DNA of 64,000 nucleotides from Streptomyces agglomeratus (GCF_001746415.1 NZ_MEHJ01000001.1:2377001-2441000); one strand, 5' to 3'; shown: positions 17,550-27,454, numbered from the stretch's first letter. Translations and numbers: made by a program. The notes: generated from the sequence alone by a model not told the origin.

Positions 17550-19972
17550 TCACGTGAGCAGATCGACCAGCAGGGGCAGCGTGCGCTCCCCCCGGACGCT
17601 CGTCAGGGACAGCACGGCGTGCTCCATGGGCACCGCGTGAGCGAGGTCGGACGCCGACCAGCGCTCCCGCTCGACCTTGCGGACGGTGACGGCGTTCCTG
17701 ACCACGTCCTTGCCCGTCACGCGCTTGCGGAAGCCGTGCAGCACGCGGACGAGCGGCTGGTCGGCGTAGACGGCGCGCGCCGTCACGTCCCGCTCCTCCA
17801 CCCGCGTCGTGCCCCACGCCTCCGCGAAGTACTTTCCGTCCCAGGTCGTCACCCCGGAGAACGTCATCCGGCAGCCGACGGCCCCCAGGAGCGCCGTTCG
17901 CAGCTCCTCGGGGACGTCCCCGAGGGTACGGAGCGTGAGGAGTACGCCGGCGTTGGCGGACCGCAGCCCTTGCAGGCCCCGGACCGTCCCGGGGGTGAGC
18001 GTCCGGGTGGCGTCGTCGAGGACCAGGCAGGCGAACAGGGAGCGGTCGGCGCGCGCCACCGCGCTCGCCTGGAACTGGGCGAGCAGCAGCCGGGCGAGCA
18101 GCCGGGAGGCGTCGGCGTGGCCGCGCTCCGGGAGGTCGATCCGCACGCGGACCGGGTGTTCCAGCGCCCGCAGCGAGAAGGGCCGCGTCGCACCCGTGGT
18201 GTCGAAGAACGCGGCGAAGGCCGGCCGGTCCAGGAGTGCGATCCGGTCGGCGAGGGCCTGGCCGGGGTCGCCCGCCGCTCCGCTCTGCCGCTCCCGGGCG
18301 GCCAGCTCGCGCAGCATCACACCGTGGCCGCCCGCCTCCAGTTCCGCCCGCAGCGCGGTCAGCCTGTCCGGCCCGCCGTCGAGGAGTTCGCGCAGCTCGG
18401 GAACGCCCGGAAGACGCCCGTACGCCGCCCGGTAGGGACCGAGGAGCTGGGCGAGGGCGGTGGCGCCCCGCCTGGTGTCCACGTCGGGCAGATCGCCGAC
18501 AAGTCCCTCGGCCAGCAGGACGGCGGCCTCGTCGGGGTCCTGGACTCCCCCGTACAGGTCGAGGTCGTAGGCGGAGTCGGGGTCGCCCGGCCTGACCACC
18601 AGGTCGTACGCATCGTCGGCTCCCAGGCTCGTACCGGCGGCGCACACGGTCACCACGGCGGCCTGTCCCGCGAGGGCCTGGAGGGCTAGCGACTCGGTGA
18701 CCGGCCGGACGAGGCGGCGGGTCTTGCCCACGCCGGAGGGGCCGACGGCGAGCAGGGACGTACCGAGCAGCGCGGGTTCGAGGGCGGCGCCCGCGCCCCT
18801 GAGCCGCTTCGGGTTGCGGGCGTCGTCCGCGTACGTGCCGATCAGCAGCTGGCTGGTCAGCAGGTCGTGCGTGGCGGTCCGCGACGGCAGGTCGCGGGCG
18901 CCGGACGGGTGGGTGTACGCCGCCGCGCCGGTGCGGACGACCTCTTCGGCGAAGGCGGCCCGGCGGGCGGGATTCGCCCGGGCCGCGAACCAGGCGCGGC
19001 GGATGCGGGCGCAGTCCACGTCGGTCATGCGTCCCGCGCGCACCTCGTTCGCCAGGTGCTCCGCCACGGCCTCCTGTCCGGCGGAGCGGAGCTCGGGCCA
19101 CTCGGCCGCCGACGTGGCGCCCTGTGCGGGCACCGGGGCCGGGGCCGTGTTCCGCACGCGCGGTTCGGAGCGCCCGCGCCACGCGGTCAGCCACTTCCCC
19201 CAACGGGCGAAGGGCCACACGACCAGGAGGCAGACCGGTGTGTAGACCAGGTAGGAGACGGTCGCCGCCAGGTAGCGGTCACCGCCGCCCGTCAGCCAGT
19301 CGAGGGGGACCACGCTGAGCACGAGATTCAGCACGGGTACGTCGCCGGTCCAGACGAGATAGACGGCGAGGGCCGCGCCTGCGAGAGAGGCCAGCAGGCG
19401 CACGCGCGGCAGCCGGTCGCCGGCGAGCGCCCGAAGTGCGTCCGCCAGGTGCCCGAGCCGGGCGGCCAGCAGCGCGAAACCGAGGGCCATGGCCTGGTAG
19501 TACAGCGTGCTGATGTCGTGGGCGACGGGGGGTGCGTACGACTCCCTGAGCCTGCCGAGCGCCCACCAGTCGGACGGGGTGATGAGCCACAGCGGCACGT
19601 TCACGTACGGAATGGCGCTGAACAGCCACAGGAACAGCAGCCACAGGCCCAGGCTCACCGACGCGCCGAACAGCAGGCCGCTCAGGGGGGGCCGCCCGGA
19701 CTCCTCGTCGTCATCCGAGGCGGCCCGTACGACGTGTTCGTACCGCCAGATGCCCGCGTCGGCGTCGGGGCGCGCGGCGCTCAGCCACCGGGCCGTCGGG
19801 GGGCCGACGGCGGGCGCGTGGGCGGGCGGGGGCGGCGCGGCGGGCCGGCCGGGCGGCGCGGCGGGCGGCGGCCCGGCGGGGTGGGGCACGGGGGCCCCGG
19901 ACGGCCGCCGGGGCCGCCGGGCGCGCCCACAGCGTGAGTGGCGCCGGCGTCGTACGTACCGTCGGTGTCCAT
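17550..19972 (-). CDS. Membrane-bound ATP/GTP-binding protein (TraG/VirD4-like ATPase), apparent N-terminal frameshift
   Basis: About 800 aa. After a Pro-rich cytoplasmic start come several hydrophobic segments (LLFGASVSLGLWLLFLWLF and later helices, about 110-270), then an ATPase domain with Walker A VGPSGVGKTR, and a possible Walker B at LFACLVLDDATR. It resembles conserved Streptomyces ATP/GTP-binding proteins with conjugation-type ATPase folds; role unknown. The best start is ATG 19970-19972, with CAGGGG just upstream, but that frame (MDTDGTYDAGATHAVGAP) closes at 19781. The long frame continues in-phase only to a GTG at 20021 with an Arg-rich, unlikely leader. A frameshift in the G/C tract near 19876-19900 would join them. 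Confidence 0.7.
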
Positions 19973-20111
19973 GAACCCCTGCCCCCTGTCCAGCCAGGCC
20001 GTGCCGTGCGCGTCTGTGCACCCGTCAATCTAGTGCCCGGCACGGCCGTTGACAGATCGCGCGGCTCCGGCGATCCCCCGCCCGGAGCCTGACCACCGCC
20101 TGCGGGGGTGG

Positions 20112-20141
20112 CCCGGCCCGGGCGGGGGCCCCCGGGCCGGG
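20112..20141 (+). terminator. GC palindrome followed by TTTA between divergent genes
   Basis: 11-bp perfect arms (20112-20122 and 20131-20141), loop of 8, then TTTA on the plus strand. It lies in front of gabT, so it could attenuate or insulate gabT rather than end a gene. Confidence 0.45.
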
Positions 20142-20272
20142 TTTACGGGCCGCTATGTCCGCCACGGACAAGGACACGCCCCCACTTCTCCCGAACGGAA
20201 CATGCCACCCCCCTCCCACCACCCCTAGCCTGCGAAGTAAAGAAGCGTCCGGAATACCCCCAGGAGCCCCCC

Positions 20273-21607
20273 ATGACCGCAATCCCGCAGGAGCGCCGCG
20301 TCGTCACCGCGATTCCCGGCCCGAAGTCGGCCGAGCTTCAGGCCCGGCGCACCGCCACGGTCGCCGGTGGCGTGGGCTCCGTGCTGCCCGTCTTCACCGC
20401 GCGCGCGGGCGGCGGCATCATCGAGGACGTCGACGGCAACCGCCTGATCGACTTCGGCTCCGGTATCGCCGTGACCTCCGTCGGCGCCTCCGCCGAGGCC
20501 GTCGTACGCCGCGCCTCCGCGCAGCTCCAGGACTTCACCCACACCTGTTTCATGGTCACGCCGTACGAGGGCTACGTCGAGGTCTGTGAGGCCCTGGCCG
20601 AGCTGACCCCGGGCGACCACGCCAAGAAGTCCGCGCTGTTCAACTCCGGCGCCGAGGCCGTCGAGAACGCCGTCAAGATCGCCCGTGCGTACACCAAGCG
20701 CCAGGCCGTCGTCGTCTTCGACCACGGCTACCACGGCCGTACGAACCTCACGATGGCGCTGACCGCGAAGAACATGCCGTACAAGCACGGCTTCGGTCCG
20801 TTCGCCCCCGAGGTCTACCGCGTCCCGGTCGCCTACGGCTACCGCTGGCCGACCGGCGCCGAGAACTGCGGCCCCGAGGCCGCCGCGCAGGCGATCGACC
20901 AGATCAGCAAGCAGGTCGGCGCCGAGAACGTCGCCGCGATCATCATCGAGCCGGTACTCGGCGAGGGCGGCTTCATCGAGCCCGCGAAGGGCTTCCTGCC
21001 GGAGATCGTGAAGTTCGCCAACGACAACGGCATCGTCTTCGTCGCCGACGAGATCCAGTCCGGCTTCTGCCGCACCGGCCAGTGGTTCGCCTGTGAGGAC
21101 GAGGGCATCGTCCCCGACCTGATCACGACGGCCAAGGGCATCGCGGGCGGTCTGCCGCTCGCCGCGGTGACCGGCCGCGCCGAGATCATGGACGCCCCGC
21201 ACGGTGGCGGCCTGGGCGGCACGTACGGCGGCAACCCGGTGGCCTGCGCCGGCGCGCTCGGCTCCATCGAGACGATGAAGGAGCTGGACCTCAACGCGAA
21301 GGCCAAGCGCATCGAGGAGGTCATGAAGGGCCGTCTGGCCACCATGGCCGAGAAGTTCGACATCATCGGTGACATCCGTGGCCGCGGCGCCATGATCGCC
21401 ATCGAGCTGGTGAAGGACCGCGACACGAAGGAGCCGAACGCGGCCGCCGCCGGCGCGCTCGCCAAGGCGTGCCACGCCGAGGGTCTGCTGGTCCTGACCT
21501 GCGGCACCTACGGCAACGTGCTCCGCTTCCTGCCGCCGATCGTCATCGGTGAGGACCTGCTCAACGAGGGTCTGGACATCATCGAGGCGGCCTTCGCCGG
21601 CGTCTGA
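20273..21607 (+). CDS. gabT: 4-aminobutyrate aminotransferase
   Basis: 444 aa class III PLP aminotransferase that moves the amino group of GABA to 2-oxoglutarate, giving succinate semialdehyde. Landmarks: FGSGIAVTSVG, NSGAEAVENAVKIAR (PLP-phosphate binding), DHGYHGRTNLTM, IEPVLGEGGF, ADEIQSGFCRTG and the Schiff-base Lys in TTAKGIAGGLP. The ATG at 20273 follows CAGGAG. It is divergent from the ATPase gene. Together with the GabR-like regulator and the semialdehyde dehydrogenase candidate it completes the GABA shunt from polyamines. Confidence 0.96.
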   Translation: MTAIPQERRVVTAIPGPKSAELQARRTATVAGGVGSVLPVFTARAGGGIIEDVDGNRLIDFGSGIAVTSVGASAEAVVRRASAQLQDFTHTCFMVTPYEGYVEVCEALAELTPGDHAKKSALFNSGAEAVENAVKIARAYTKRQAVVVFDHGYHGRTNLTMALTAKNMPYKHGFGPFAPEVYRVPVAYGYRWPTGAENCGPEAAAQAIDQISKQVGAENVAAIIIEPVLGEGGFIEPAKGFLPEIVKFANDNGIVFVADEIQSGFCRTGQWFACEDEGIVPDLITTAKGIAGGLPLAAVTGRAEIMDAPHGGGLGGTYGGNPVACAGALGSIETMKELDLNAKAKRIEEVMKGRLATMAEKFDIIGDIRGRGAMIAIELVKDRDTKEPNAAAAGALAKACHAEGLLVLTCGTYGNVLRFLPPIVIGEDLLNEGLDIIEAAFAGV

Positions 21608-21632
21608 GCTGTGAAGAAGGTGTGGGGGGCCA

Positions 21633-22553
21633 ATGGCGGGATGGGAATCCGCCTGTCGGTCCCCCACGACCTGCCGTACGGTTTCCGCAGATGAGAGAAA
21701 CACCCCGCTCGCAGGGGACTGCGGGTGGTTCCAGGTCGAGGCACCCCCTGCCCCGCCCTGGCCGTGCCTTCGCGCACATGACTGGAGCCTTCGGCTCCGG
21801 AACTCCTCACCGATCGGATCGCCGCCCGCCCCACACCCCCGGGGCGCGCGGCAGCCCGGTCCGGGCGGCTGCCCCGGAACTCCCCCCCCTGTTCCGGGGC
21901 TGCCGGCTTTCCTCTCCGGTCGCGCCGGCGGGCCGCTGCCCTGGCTCCTTCTCTCCGGGCTCCTCTTCGCGCTGGTCACCTGGCAGGTGGCCGCGCACGG
22001 TCCGCTGCGCCGCGCCGACGAGCGCCTCGGCCGGGCCGCCGTCGGCCACGGCCCTGCCGGCCTCACGGAATTCCTCGCCGATCTCGGCAACCTGGCGGTC
22101 GCTCTCCCGGTGCTGGCCGCGGCGCTCGCGTACACACTGTGGCGCGGCGGCCGCGGCGCCCTGCCCCGCGCCGCGGGCGCCGCCCTCGCCATGGCGGCGG
22201 TGCCGGCCCTCGTCGTCCCCCTCAAGTCGTGGATCGCCCGGCCGGGGCCGCTGACGCCGGACACCGGTTACTACCCGTCCGGGCACACGGCGACAGCGGC
22301 GGTCGCGTACGGAGGCGCGGCCCTGCTCCTCGTCGTGTACGTACGCCGCCACCGCTGGTGGCCGCCGGCCCTCGCGCTTCTCCTCACGCTCGCCACCGGC
22401 GCCGGCCTCGTACTGCGCGGCTACCACTGGCCGCTGGACGTGGCCGGCAGCTGGTGCCTGTGCGCCGTGCTGCTCCTGCTCAGCCATCGCCTTCCCGCGC
22501 GATACCCGCCGCCGCCTCGTGCATCGCGAGCTCCAGCAGCGCCGGATCGGTGA
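21633..22553 (+). CDS. PAP2-family membrane phosphatase, uncertain N-terminus
   Basis: The C-terminal 200 residues are a clear PAP2 lipid phosphatase: about five hydrophobic helices with the three motifs KSWIARPGP, YPSGHTATAA and RGYHWPLDVAG, holding the catalytic His residues. It would dephosphorylate a lipid such as phosphatidate or undecaprenyl diphosphate at the outer membrane face. The first 95 residues from ATG 21633 (GGGGGG upstream) look non-natural. An alternative start at ATG 21778 is in another frame and would need a shift at the eight-C run 21882-21889. The 3' end overlaps the next minus-strand gene by 74 bases. Confidence 0.75.
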   Translation: MAGWESACRSPTTCRTVSADERNTPLAGDCGWFQVEAPPAPPWPCLRAHDWSLRLRNSSPIGSPPAPHPRGARQPGPGGCPGTPPPVPGLPAFLSGRAGGPLPWLLLSGLLFALVTWQVAAHGPLRRADERLGRAAVGHGPAGLTEFLADLGNLAVALPVLAAALAYTLWRGGRGALPRAAGAALAMAAVPALVVPLKSWIARPGPLTPDTGYYPSGHTATAAVAYGGAALLLVVYVRRHRWWPPALALLLTLATGAGLVLRGYHWPLDVAGSWCLCAVLLLLSHRLPARYPPPPRASRAPAAPDR

Positions 22554-22938
22554 GCGTGCCCCGGCCGTCGGGCAGCACCAGCCAGCGGACGCCGCCTGCC
22601 GCCCGGCCGGGATAGGGGACGACGATCCAGGTGCCGTGTCCCGCGCCACGTACGCCGGTGCCGAGCCACTGCCCGACCGTGCCCGGTGGTACGAAGAAGC
22701 CCATGCGGGAGTCGCCGAAGTCGGCCAGTACGGGGCCCGGGCGGTCGACGAGACGGGTCAGGATGTCGAGCGTGGGGTAGCCCAGCTCGCCCGGCAGGAT
22801 CAGGACGTCCCAGCGCCTGCCGGCGGGAAGGAGAGCGACCCCCTGGGGGTTGCGCTCCCATTCCCACCGGCAGGCGTCGGGGTCCGGTGCCACCGAGACG
22901 AGCCAGTCCACCGCGGTGTGTGCCCCCGAGCCAGTCAT
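22480..22938 (-). CDS. Conserved hypothetical protein
   Basis: 152 aa from ATG 22936-22938 with GGAGG about 10 bases upstream. It opens MTGSGAHTAVDWLVSV and contains several Trp and Gly-rich turns (VPPGTVGQWLGTG, VRWLVLPDGRGTL) like small streptomycete proteins related to the bifunctional primase/polymerase N-terminal fold; that is a loose resemblance. It lies downstream of the amine oxidase gene with about 135 bases between, and its end overlaps the PAP2 gene tail to tail. Confidence 0.7.
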   Translation of the reverse strand: MTGSGAHTAVDWLVSVAPDPDACRWEWERNPQGVALLPAGRRWDVLILPGELGYPTLDILTRLVDRPGPVLADFGDSRMGFFVPPGTVGQWLGTGVRGAGHGTWIVVPYPGRAAGGVRWLVLPDGRGTLTDPALLELAMHEAAAGIAREGDG

Positions 22939-23075
22939 GTTGTCGGGCCTCCATTCGTGTGCGCAGCCAGTGCGTTCACGAGGGAGAGGGGGACGGGCCC
23001 GGAGTATTACGCGGGTTCGGTCACCTCGTTGGTGTGAGCCGGGTCTCAGCCGCACCCGCCGGCGCCGGCCGGGGC

Positions 23076-24494
23076 TCAGCTGTCGAAGCCGAGTCCCAGC
23101 TTGTCCATGGCCTTCAGCCACAGGTTGCGGTGCCCGCCGTTGTCGTCGGACCGGGCCAGTGACCACTTGGTGATGCCGATGCCCGCCCACGCGAAAGGTT
23201 CCGGCGGGAAGGGCAGCGGCTTGCTGCGCACCATCTCCAGCTCCGTGCGCTCGGTCCGCTCGCCCGCGAGCAGGTCGAGCATGACGTCCGCGCCGAAGCG
23301 TGTGGAGCCGACGCCGAGACCGGTGTACCCCGCGGCGTACGCCACCTTCCCCGCGTGAGCCGTCCCGAAGAATGCCGAGAAACGCGAGCAGGTGTCGATG
23401 GCGCCGCCCCACGCGTGGCTGAAGTTCACCCCCTCCAGTTGCGGGAAGCAGCGGAAGAAGTGCTCGGCCAGCTTCAGGTACGTCTCCGGGCGGTGGTCCA
23501 TCTCCGCGCTCAGCTTGCCCCCGAAGGGGTAGACGGCGTCGTAGCCGCCCCACAGGATCCGGTTGTCGGCGCTGAGGCGGAAGTAGTGGAACTGGTTCGC
23601 GCTGTCGCCCAGCCCCTGCCGGTTCTTCCAGCCGATGGAGGCGAGCTGGTCGTCGGTGAGCGGCTCGGTCATCAGCGCGTAGTCGTAGACCGGAACGGTG
23701 TACGGGCGCACCCGCTTGACCAGCGACGGGAAGATGTTCGTGCCGAGCGCGACCCGGCGGGCGAAGACCCGGCCGTACGGTGTGCGCACCGCCATCCCGG
23801 CGCCCGCCGAGACCAGGTCGAGGCCCCGGGTGTGCTCGTAGATCCGTACGCCCAGACCGAGGCACGCCCGCTTCAGGCCCCATGCCAGCTTGGCCGGGTG
23901 CAGCATGGCGACACCGCGCCGGTCGAACAGGCCGCCGATGAAGGTGGGCGAGTCGACCTCGGCGCGTACCGCGTCCTGGTCGAGCAGTTCCAGATGGTCG
24001 GTGAAGCCCAGCTTCCGGGCCTCCTCGTACATCTCCTTCAGCTCGGCGAGTTGGTGCGGCTCGGTGGCGACGTCGATCTCACCGGTGCGCTCGAAGTCGC
24101 AGTCGATGCCGTACGCCGCCACCGCCGCCTCGATGGCGTCGAGGTTGCGCTCGCCCAGCTCCTCCAGCTTCGCCAGCTCGCCGGGCCAGCGGGAGAGGCC
24201 GTTGCTCAGGCCGTGGGTGAGGGAGGCGGCGCAGAAGCCGCCGTTGCGGCCCGAGGCGGCCCAGCCCACCTCGTGCCCCTCGATCAGTACGACGTCCCGC
24301 CCGGGGTCGCGCTCCTTGGCGAGGAGCGCGGTCCACAGTCCGCTGTATCCGCCGCCGACAACGAGCAGGTCGCAGCGCTCGTCGCCGGTGAGGGCGGGCT
24401 GTGGTGCGGGCTTTTCGGGGGCGTCCAGCCAGAACGACACCGGCTTCGCGCCGGAAAGGGATTGTGCAGCAGTACGCATGGCAACTGGGGCCAT
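23076..24494 (-). CDS. FAD-dependent oxidoreductase, gamma-glutamylputrescine oxidase-like
   Basis: 472 aa DAO/PuuB-type flavoenzyme. The dinucleotide-binding motif VVGGGYSGLWTAL is near residue 48, GWAASGRNGGFC follows (the usual FAD-contact and covalent/His loop region), and the C-terminal FAD contact is AGYTGLGVGSTRFG. It should oxidatively deaminate putrescine or its gamma-glutamyl conjugate to the aldehyde, releasing peroxide. It is the last gene of the aldehyde dehydrogenase-potD-A-B-C run, which supports a polyamine substrate. The ATG at 24492-24494 is chosen because GAAGGAG lies nine bases upstream; a TTG at 24503 would leave no spacing. Confidence 0.85.
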   Translation of the reverse strand: MAPVAMRTAAQSLSGAKPVSFWLDAPEKPAPQPALTGDERCDLLVVGGGYSGLWTALLAKERDPGRDVVLIEGHEVGWAASGRNGGFCAASLTHGLSNGLSRWPGELAKLEELGERNLDAIEAAVAAYGIDCDFERTGEIDVATEPHQLAELKEMYEEARKLGFTDHLELLDQDAVRAEVDSPTFIGGLFDRRGVAMLHPAKLAWGLKRACLGLGVRIYEHTRGLDLVSAGAGMAVRTPYGRVFARRVALGTNIFPSLVKRVRPYTVPVYDYALMTEPLTDDQLASIGWKNRQGLGDSANQFHYFRLSADNRILWGGYDAVYPFGGKLSAEMDHRPETYLKLAEHFFRCFPQLEGVNFSHAWGGAIDTCSRFSAFFGTAHAGKVAYAAGYTGLGVGSTRFGADVMLDLLAGERTERTELEMVRSKPLPFPPEPFAWAGIGITKWSLARSDDNGGHRNLWLKAMDKLGLGFDS

Positions 24495-24515
24495 GGTTTC
24501 CAACTCCTTCAGGGC

Positions 24516-25322
24516 TTACTTGGGCTGTGCGTTGTTCTTTCGCCGGCTCGCGACGAGCTGGCCGCCGAGAACCGTCAGTACCGCGATGACGAACATCGCC
24601 GTGCCGATGACGTTGATCTGTACGGGCGTTCCGCGCTGCGCCGATCCCCACACGAACATGGGGAAGGTGACGGTGGAGCCCGCGTTGAAATTGGTGATGA
24701 TGAAATCGTCGAAGGAAAGCGCGAAGGCGAGCAGCGCTCCCGCGGCGATTCCGGGTGCGGCGATCGGCAGGGTCACGCGCAGGAACGTCTGCACGGGCCC
24801 GGCGTAGAGATCGCGCGCGGCCTCTTCGAGCCGCGGATCCATCGACATCACGCGCGCCTTGACCGCCGTCACCACGAAGCTCAGGCAGAACATGATGTGC
24901 GCGATGAGGACGGTCCAGAAGCCCAGCTCGGCGCCCATGTTGAGGAAGAGCGTGAGCAGCGATGCGGCCATGACGACCTCAGGCATGGCCATCGGCAGGA
25001 AGATCAGCGAGTTGATCGCGCCACGCGCCCGGAAGCGGTAGCGGACCAGCGCGAAGGCGATCATCGTGCCGAGAACGGTCGCGCCGACCGTGGCCCAGGC
25101 CGCGATCTGGAGCGAGAGGGAGAGCGAGCCGCACAGGTCGGCGACGCCGCACGGGTCCTTCCACGCGTCCAGCGAGAACTCCTGCCAGGCGTAGTTGAAA
25201 CGCCCCTTCGGATTGTTGAAGGAGAACACCATCACGACGATGTTCGGCAGGATCATGTAAGCGAGCGTCAGCAGCCCGGCGATGACGACGAGGTTGCGCC
25301 GTATCCAGTGGATGACCACCAT
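24516..25322 (-). CDS. potC: Polyamine ABC transporter permease, PotC type
   Basis: 268 aa with six hydrophobic helices and the EAA loop EEAARDLYAGPVQTFLRV, which contacts the ATPase. The start ATG (25320-25322) overlaps the potB stop (TGATG), so translation is coupled. It pairs with PotB to form the membrane channel for spermidine/putrescine-type substrates. Confidence 0.92.
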   Translation of the reverse strand: MVVIHWIRRNLVVIAGLLTLAYMILPNIVVMVFSFNNPKGRFNYAWQEFSLDAWKDPCGVADLCGSLSLSLQIAAWATVGATVLGTMIAFALVRYRFRARGAINSLIFLPMAMPEVVMAASLLTLFLNMGAELGFWTVLIAHIMFCLSFVVTAVKARVMSMDPRLEEAARDLYAGPVQTFLRVTLPIAAPGIAAGALLAFALSFDDFIITNFNAGSTVTFPMFVWGSAQRGTPVQINVIGTAMFVIAVLTVLGGQLVASRRKNNAQPK

Positions 25323-26254
25323 CAGACCAGATCCTCCGTCCCCGACTTGCGGATGTACACGGTGACCATGGCCAGCACGATCGCCATCAGGATGAAGGAC
25401 AGCGCGGCCGCCGTCGGATAGTCGAGCACCCGCAGGAACTGCGACTGGATGACGCTGCCGACCATTTTCGTGTCTGTCGAGCCGAGCAGTTCCGCGTTGA
25501 CGTAGTCGCCGCTCGCGGGGATGAAGGTGAGCAGCGTTCCCGAGACCACACCCGGCATGGAGAGCGGGAAGGTCACCTTGCGGAAGGTGGTCGCCGGGGT
25601 GGCGTACAGGTCGCCGGCCGCCTCGTGGAGCCTGCCGTCGATGCGCTCCAGCGAGGTGTAGAGCGGCAGGATCATGAAGGGCAGGAAGTTGTACGTCAGA
25701 CCGCAGACCACGGCCATCGGTGTGGCGAGCACCCGGCTGCCCTCGGTCCAGCCGAGCCAGCTCGTGACGTCCAGGACGTGCAGGGTGTTCAGTACGTCGA
25801 CCACCGGGCCGCCGTCCGCGAGGATCGTCTTCCAGGCGAGCGTACGGATCAGGAAGCTGGTGAAGAACGGCGCGATGACCAGTACCAGCACCAGGTTCCG
25901 CCAGCGGCCCGCCTTGAAGGCGATCATGTACGCGAGCGGGTAGCCGAGCAGCAGGCACAGCAGGGTGGCGGTGCCGGCGTACAGCAGCGACCGTATGAAC
26001 TGCGGGTAGTAGTCCTTCAGCGCGTCGAGGTACGTCTGGAAGTGCCAGGTGACCTCGAAGCCCTTCTCCAGCGAGCCGGTCTGGACCGAGGTCGACGCCT
26101 GGTAGACCATCGGCAGCGCGAAGAAGACGATCAGCCACAGGATGCCGGGCAGCAGCAGCCAGTACGGTACGAGCCGCTTGCGGGTGGATGCCTTGCGCGG
26201 GGCGGGCGGCTCCACCGGTGAGGGCGCCAGGGGCGGCGCGTCGGTGACGCTCAC
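25322..26254 (-). CDS. potB: Polyamine ABC transporter permease, PotB type
   Basis: 310 aa. A Pro-rich cytoplasmic start is followed by six helices and the EAA-type loop HEAAGDLYATPATTFRKV. The GTG at 26252-26254 overlaps the potA stop (GTGA). Conserved PotB features include the long periplasmic loop after helix 1 and the motif NFLPFMILPLYTSLERID. Confidence 0.92.
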   Translation of the reverse strand: MSVTDAPPLAPSPVEPPAPRKASTRKRLVPYWLLLPGILWLIVFFALPMVYQASTSVQTGSLEKGFEVTWHFQTYLDALKDYYPQFIRSLLYAGTATLLCLLLGYPLAYMIAFKAGRWRNLVLVLVIAPFFTSFLIRTLAWKTILADGGPVVDVLNTLHVLDVTSWLGWTEGSRVLATPMAVVCGLTYNFLPFMILPLYTSLERIDGRLHEAAGDLYATPATTFRKVTFPLSMPGVVSGTLLTFIPASGDYVNAELLGSTDTKMVGSVIQSQFLRVLDYPTAAALSFILMAIVLAMVTVYIRKSGTEDLV

Positions 26255-27402
26255 GCGCTCTCCTCCACCGTCTCCACGCCGGCGTCGATGTCCTGGTCGG
26301 CGTCCAGCCCGAACGTGTGGGCCGGGTTCCAGTGCAGGACGACCTCGGCGCCGGGTGTCAGCCGCGCGTCGCGCTCGATGTTCTGGACGTACACCTCGAA
26401 GTCCGAACAGGCCGGGCTGTCGACGATGTACTGGGTCGAGACGCCGATGAAGCTGGACGCCACGATCCGGCCGGTGATCCTGTTGCGGCCGTCCGCGATC
26501 GTGCCGGCGTCGTCGGCGTGCGCGACCGAGACCTTCTCCGGGCGTACGCCGACGAGCAGCTTTCCGCCGGCGCGGGGCTGCGAGGCGCACCGCTCGCCGG
26601 GGACGCGGAGCTTGGAGCCGCCGCAGGTGACCACAGTGTCCTCGCCCGCCGTCTCGACGACCTCGGCCTCGATGAGGTTGGACGTACCGAGGAAGTTGGC
26701 GACGAACGTCGTCTTCGGGTTCTCGTACAGGTCGGCGGGGGCGCCGAGCTGTTCGACGCGTCCGCCGTTCATCACCGCGACCTGGTCGGCCATGGTCATG
26801 GCCTCCTCCTGGTCGTGGGTGACGTGGACGAAGGTGATGCCGACCTCGGTCTGGATGCGCTTGAGCTCCAGCTGCATCTGGCGGCGCAGCTTGAGGTCGA
26901 GCGCTCCGAGCGGCTCGTCGAGGAGCAGCACCTGCGGGTGGTTGATGAGCGCGCGGGCGACGGCGACGCGCTGCTGCTGGCCGCCGGAGAGCTGGTGCGG
27001 CTTGCGGCCGGCGAAGGCGCCGAGCTGGACGAGGTCCAGCATGTCGTCGACCTGCTTCTTGTACGACTTGATGCCGCGCCGGCGCAGGCCGAAGGCGATG
27101 TTCTCGGCGACGTCCAGGTGCGGGAAGAGCGCGTAACTCTGGAAGACGGTGTTGACCGGGCGCTTGTACGGCTGGAGGTCGGTGACGTCCTTGTCGCCGA
27201 GGAAGACGGTGCCGGTGGTCGGGTCCTCCAGACCCGCGATCATCCGCAGGGTGGTCGTCTTGCCGCAGCCGGACGCGCCGAGCAGGGCGAAGAAGGAGCC
27301 CTGCGGAATGGTGAGGTCGAGCGGGTGTACGGCCGTGAAGGAGCCGTAGGTCTTGCTGATCCCGGAGAGGCGGACGTCGCCGCCTGCTGTCTTCTGCGTC
27401 AT
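26251..27402 (-). CDS. potA: Polyamine ABC transporter ATP-binding protein
   Basis: 383 aa. Walker A GASGCGKTTTLRMI (near residue 42), Q-loop at FQSYALFPHL, signature LSGGQQQRVAVARAL, Walker B VLLLDEPLGALD, switch His in HVTHDQEEA. The C-terminal 130 residues form the TOBE/OB regulatory domain typical of PotA/FbpC. It energises PotB and PotC. Its downstream neighbours overlap, and potD lies 52 bases upstream. Confidence 0.95.
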   Translation of the reverse strand: MTQKTAGGDVRLSGISKTYGSFTAVHPLDLTIPQGSFFALLGASGCGKTTTLRMIAGLEDPTTGTVFLGDKDVTDLQPYKRPVNTVFQSYALFPHLDVAENIAFGLRRRGIKSYKKQVDDMLDLVQLGAFAGRKPHQLSGGQQQRVAVARALINHPQVLLLDEPLGALDLKLRRQMQLELKRIQTEVGITFVHVTHDQEEAMTMADQVAVMNGGRVEQLGAPADLYENPKTTFVANFLGTSNLIEAEVVETAGEDTVVTCGGSKLRVPGERCASQPRAGGKLLVGVRPEKVSVAHADDAGTIADGRNRITGRIVASSFIGVSTQYIVDSPACSDFEVYVQNIERDARLTPGAEVVLHWNPAHTFGLDADQDIDAGVETVEESA

Positions 27403-27454
27403 GGGGTGTGGTCCCAGGGTGGTGAGAGGGGGCGGAAGCGGACAGCGGCTCGGC

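Noticed and set aside
15960..18689. 909-aa plus-strand frame
   Set aside because: Antisense to the PucR and ATPase genes, with Arg/Pro-rich text.
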